This document shows, piece by piece, positions 61,719 to 64,000 of a stretch of DNA of 64,000 nt. Each line of letters begins with the position of its first letter. Position 1 is the first letter of the stretch. The notes below the pieces were generated by a model that searched no databases, was not told the origin of the DNA, and worked only from the letters and a program-made list of their open reading frames with translations. Source of the DNA: JAAFJU01 sp043764895. GTDB lineage: Bacteria; Cyanobacteriota; Cyanobacteriia; Leptolyngbyales; Leptolyngbyaceae. The stretch lies in contig JAYUJY010000115.1 of the NCBI GenBank assembly GCA_043764895.1, positions 9,554 to 73,553 on the forward strand, in the 5' to 3' direction. Position numbers and translations under genes: made by a program.

Positions 61719-62543
61719 ATGAAAATACCCAACAATCTTCGCAATATACTTTCCCGTCGTAATTTGATTTTTATTTTTCTAGGGTTGGGACTCGTTATTC
61801 CATGGATTGCGATCAGACACTTCGTTCGGATTATTCCAGTTGGAACGGTTGGAGTTGTGGAACAGTTTGGCCAACTTTCTGACCAAGTTTTGGATTCTGG
61901 AACTCACTTCGTCAATCCATTCTCTCGAATTATTGAGTTATCGACTCAAACTCAAGAGCTAAAGGAAACCACCCAAACGCCTTCTCAAGACGGCTTGATC
62001 GTTACGGCTGATGTGAGCATTCTTTACCGTATAGATAAGTCCAAAGCTAAAGAAATATATCAAACGATCGGCGAAGACTATCAACAGAAAGTACTATTGC
62101 CCCAATTTCGGGCGGCGATTCGTAATGCAACCGCTAGCTACAAATCTAATGAACTTTACACAACCCAACGACAACAGCTCAATGCTCAATTGAAACAAGA
62201 AATTGGACAAACTCTTGCTCCGCGTGGGTTTCTAGTAGAAGATACCCTCCTTCGCAATGTGAAACTTCCCGAGGCTATTCAAGCTGCCGTCCAAGAAAAG
62301 ATTACGGCAGAGCAAGCCAATCTAAAAATGGACTTTGTGCTGCAACGTGAAACGAAAGAAGCCGATCGAAAACGCATTGAAGCCAAGGGCACTGCCGATG
62401 CTCAAAAGACAATCGCTGAAAGTTTAAGTGAGCCACTCCTACGATACCGCCAAATAGAAGCCAATGAAAAATTGGCCAAATCTCAAAATAGTAAAGTGAT
62501 TGTACTAGGCGAAGGGAAATCTCCATTCTTGCTGCAACCCTAA
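61719..62543 (+). CDS. SPFH/band-7 (prohibitin-like) membrane protein
   Basis: Encodes 274 residues. One N-terminal membrane segment (LIFIFLGLGLVIPWIAI) precedes an SPFH domain (GVVEQFGQLSDQVLDSGTHF, then DVSILYRIDKSKAKEIY). A charged coiled-coil region follows (about 180-250, LQRETKEADRKRIEAKG). Such proteins assemble into rings that organise membrane domains or protect proteases. It is a single gene with its own spacer, flanked by 40-bp direct repeats. The exact role is unknown. Confidence 0.88.
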   Translation: MKIPNNLRNILSRRNLIFIFLGLGLVIPWIAIRHFVRIIPVGTVGVVEQFGQLSDQVLDSGTHFVNPFSRIIELSTQTQELKETTQTPSQDGLIVTADVSILYRIDKSKAKEIYQTIGEDYQQKVLLPQFRAAIRNATASYKSNELYTTQRQQLNAQLKQEIGQTLAPRGFLVEDTLLRNVKLPEAIQAAVQEKITAEQANLKMDFVLQRETKEADRKRIEAKGTADAQKTIAESLSEPLLRYRQIEANEKLAKSQNSKVIVLGEGKSPFLLQP

Positions 62544-62589
62544 TTAATCCAATAGACCTATCCATAAGTCAAGTTGAGTGCAGCAGCCA

Positions 62590-62629
62590 AACTAGGAATT
62601 GAAATACTCGAATACCGCACGGGCGATCG
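62590..62629. repeat. 40-bp direct repeat, right copy
   Basis: This is identical to 61218-61257. It encodes the last 12 or so residues (RAVFEYFNS) and stop of the glycosyltransferase gene. Confidence 0.85.
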
Positions 62630-63677
62630 TTTCTGTCCCATCTTTCGCCAGTTTTATTGCAGTGCGGGGCGGCAGCATTGGCTGATGCAAAAACTCCCAG
62701 CCGCCGTTGAAAAAGTCTTCGGTCTCCACGACCTGATGCACCGCACAATCCTGAATCCCCGCCACCAAAATGGGAGCCTCCGCAAAACCGTCTCGCGTCA
62801 AGCTCACCAGTGGCACATCATAGCGACAGGCTTCAGAAAAAGTGCTGTAACCGGGTTTAGAAATCAATCGTCCGAGCAGCGGCGCAAAGTCTATTGGGCG
62901 ATAAAAGCGATCGTCCACCCGAATCAGATTCGGCAACTCGGGTGCCGTCAGATCAAAACAAATAAATCGGTACTCTGGAAACTTCAGCACGTTTTCGTAA
63001 GGAATCCGGTTCAGGCCCAGTCCGCCAAAGGTCAGCATAATGATCTTCTCGCGCGGGATATCTCCTAAGTCAAAGTTCGATCGCATCACCGATTCATCAA
63101 ACCGGGGCGACACGCCCGTCAAGCCTACATTCGTCACGTTACTGAACGTCGTCATGGGTTCGCTAAACGGCATCTTGAAAAGTCGATCGCACTGCCCAAA
63201 GCATTCTCGAATCCAGTCCACCTCCAACTGGAACGCCGGATACTCCTTAACCCACGCCTGATAGATGAAGTCCCATCCAAAATTTCCCATCATCCAGCAG
63301 GGCACCTCGGCAGCATGGGCGATCGGCGCAGCTAAAGGCGGAATATCCCCCAAAACTAGGCCAACTCCCTGCTGCTTTAGCCAACGAGCTTCCGATGTAA
63401 TCGTTTCCGCCGAGGCTCGCCGAATCGTCTGCAATTGCTCCAACGTCGCCCGCAAATCCATCGTCATGCTGTCCGCCTGAACCACCCCACAGTCTAACCC
63501 CCGATCGTGGTGGATCCAGTCTCCAGGCAAATACGCGTCAAGGACCGATCGTTTGGCGGTGGTCGCCAGGATTAGGGTGATGTTTGGATCCAGTCGTGCG
63601 ATCGCGGCGGCCACTGATGCAGCCCGTGTCGCGTGGCCATAACCGTGGTTTGTGATCGCTAAGTAAAGAACAGACAT
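62592..63677 (-). CDS. GT-B glycosyltransferase-like protein
   Basis: Encodes 361 residues from the ATG at 63677; the open frame continues 97 codons upstream without family-like sequence. The start MSVLYLAITNHGYGHATRAA is the N-terminal GT-B loop of MurG/GT28-like enzymes. The C-terminal nucleotide-sugar part shows MLTFGGLGLN, LISKPGYSTFSEACRYDVPL and DGFAEAPIL. It probably moves a sugar to a lipid or protein acceptor in the cytoplasm. Its 3' 40 bp are duplicated beyond the SPFH gene. It is divergent from the aldolase gene. Confidence 0.85.
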   Translation of the reverse strand: MSVLYLAITNHGYGHATRAASVAAAIARLDPNITLILATTAKRSVLDAYLPGDWIHHDRGLDCGVVQADSMTMDLRATLEQLQTIRRASAETITSEARWLKQQGVGLVLGDIPPLAAPIAHAAEVPCWMMGNFGWDFIYQAWVKEYPAFQLEVDWIRECFGQCDRLFKMPFSEPMTTFSNVTNVGLTGVSPRFDESVMRSNFDLGDIPREKIIMLTFGGLGLNRIPYENVLKFPEYRFICFDLTAPELPNLIRVDDRFYRPIDFAPLLGRLISKPGYSTFSEACRYDVPLVSLTRDGFAEAPILVAGIQDCAVHQVVETEDFFNGGWEFLHQPMLPPRTAIKLAKDGTETIARAVFEYFNS

Positions 63678-63824
63678 GATGCTTATGGAGATGAATGGGA
63701 TGGATGAATGAGCTAAGCGTGAATGAGATTGGTAATAGGACGAATTGTGGGTGCGCTCTTGCTTTAAAATTAATTTTAGGATCAAAGTACTTATCCGCTG
63801 ACCAAACCCTTTAGGAGGAATTCC

Positions 63825-64000
63825 ATGGCACTCGTCCCTTTGCGACTCTTGCTCGATCACGCAGCCGAGTATGGCTACGGTATCCCAGCATTTAACGTCA
63901 ACAACATGGAGCAGATCCAGTCGATCATGCAGGCTGCCCATGAAACCGACAGCCCGGTGATCTTGCAAGCGTCTCGCGGTGCGCGGACCTACGCGGGCGA
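63825..64000 (+). CDS. fbaA: Class II fructose-bisphosphate aldolase (5' part only)
   Basis: The first 58 codons are visible, running off the window. MALVPLRLLLDHAAEYGYGI, PAFNVNNMEQIQSIMQAA and PVILQASRGARTYAG match the N-terminus of cyanobacterial class II aldolases (Fba). These cleave or form fructose 1,6-bisphosphate and sedoheptulose 1,7-bisphosphate in the Calvin cycle and glycolysis with a metal ion. AGGAGG stands 7 nt before the ATG. The rest of the gene lies outside the window. Confidence 0.93.
   Translation, partial: MALVPLRLLLDHAAEYGYGIPAFNVNNMEQIQSIMQAAHETDSPVILQASRGARTYAG

Noticed and set aside
1..64000. tRNA, rRNA, transposase or integrase genes
   Set aside because: None was recognised by eye on either strand; short non-coding RNAs could still be missed.

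Overview
The window comes from a cyanobacterium. HIP1-type GCGATCGC/CGATCG octamers are scattered through genes and spacers. The gene content is also cyanobacterial: a flv1/flv3 flavodiiron pair, a mycosporine-like amino acid (mys) cluster, and cyanobacterial secreted DUF11/SdrD-type proteins. Moderate GC and many decayed genes and interspersed repeats suggest a filamentous, Leptolyngbya-like lineage, but the sequence alone does not fix the genus. No rRNA, tRNA or CRISPR array was recognised. All calls come from reading the sequence; no database search was run.

Layout. 0-8 kb is housekeeping and unknown genes: a small basic protein, a PD-(D/E)XK-like protein, serS, purT, two lineage-specific unknowns, a small Ala/Gly/Ser-rich peptide and a di-haem cytochrome c peroxidase. 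9.2-15.6 kb is a mysA-mysB-mysC-mysD cluster for UV sunscreens, with an SbmA/BacA-like ABC exporter directly attached. 15.8-19.4 kb holds flv1 and flv3. 20.2-25.3 kb is a likely type I secretion operon: parvulin isomerase, ABC exporter with a dead C39 domain, and a signal-less N-acetylmuramidase. 25.8-32.6 kb holds a 1-Cys peroxiredoxin, an undivided dnaE, a glycosyltransferase and a DUF2470 protein.

32.6-39.4 kb is an island of decay. It has two PIN toxin/antitoxin loci (one toxin frameshifted, one carrying an 8-residue insertion), TPR and other gene remnants, a HEAT-repeat protein, an HNH nuclease overlapping a small partner, a (ABB)x3 21/63-bp tandem repeat, and REP-like insertions, one of them inside a gene with an apparent 5-bp target duplication.

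39.5-42.5 kb has a membrane protein, hemE and a small secreted protein. 42.7-60.7 kb is one 18-kb minus-strand block of seven large exported proteins: DUF11, SdrD-B-like, glycine-rich and beta-helix proteins around a 1211-residue Ig/beta-barrel protein. Several genes overlap by 1-4 nt, and an 11-bp perfect inverted repeat lies upstream. This is the best candidate for an undescribed system, probably an outer-surface assembly locus. The right end has an SPFH/prohibitin gene flanked by 40-bp direct repeats, a GT-B glycosyltransferase and the start of a class II fructose-bisphosphate aldolase gene.

Dispersed elements. A palindromic element of about 90 bp with a conserved tail occurs at about 1.1, 5.4, 15.7 and 30.9 kb. 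Short REP-like units cluster at 32-39 kb. Fragments of a sensor kinase and of a DUF262 (GmrSD-type) gene lie in two spacers.
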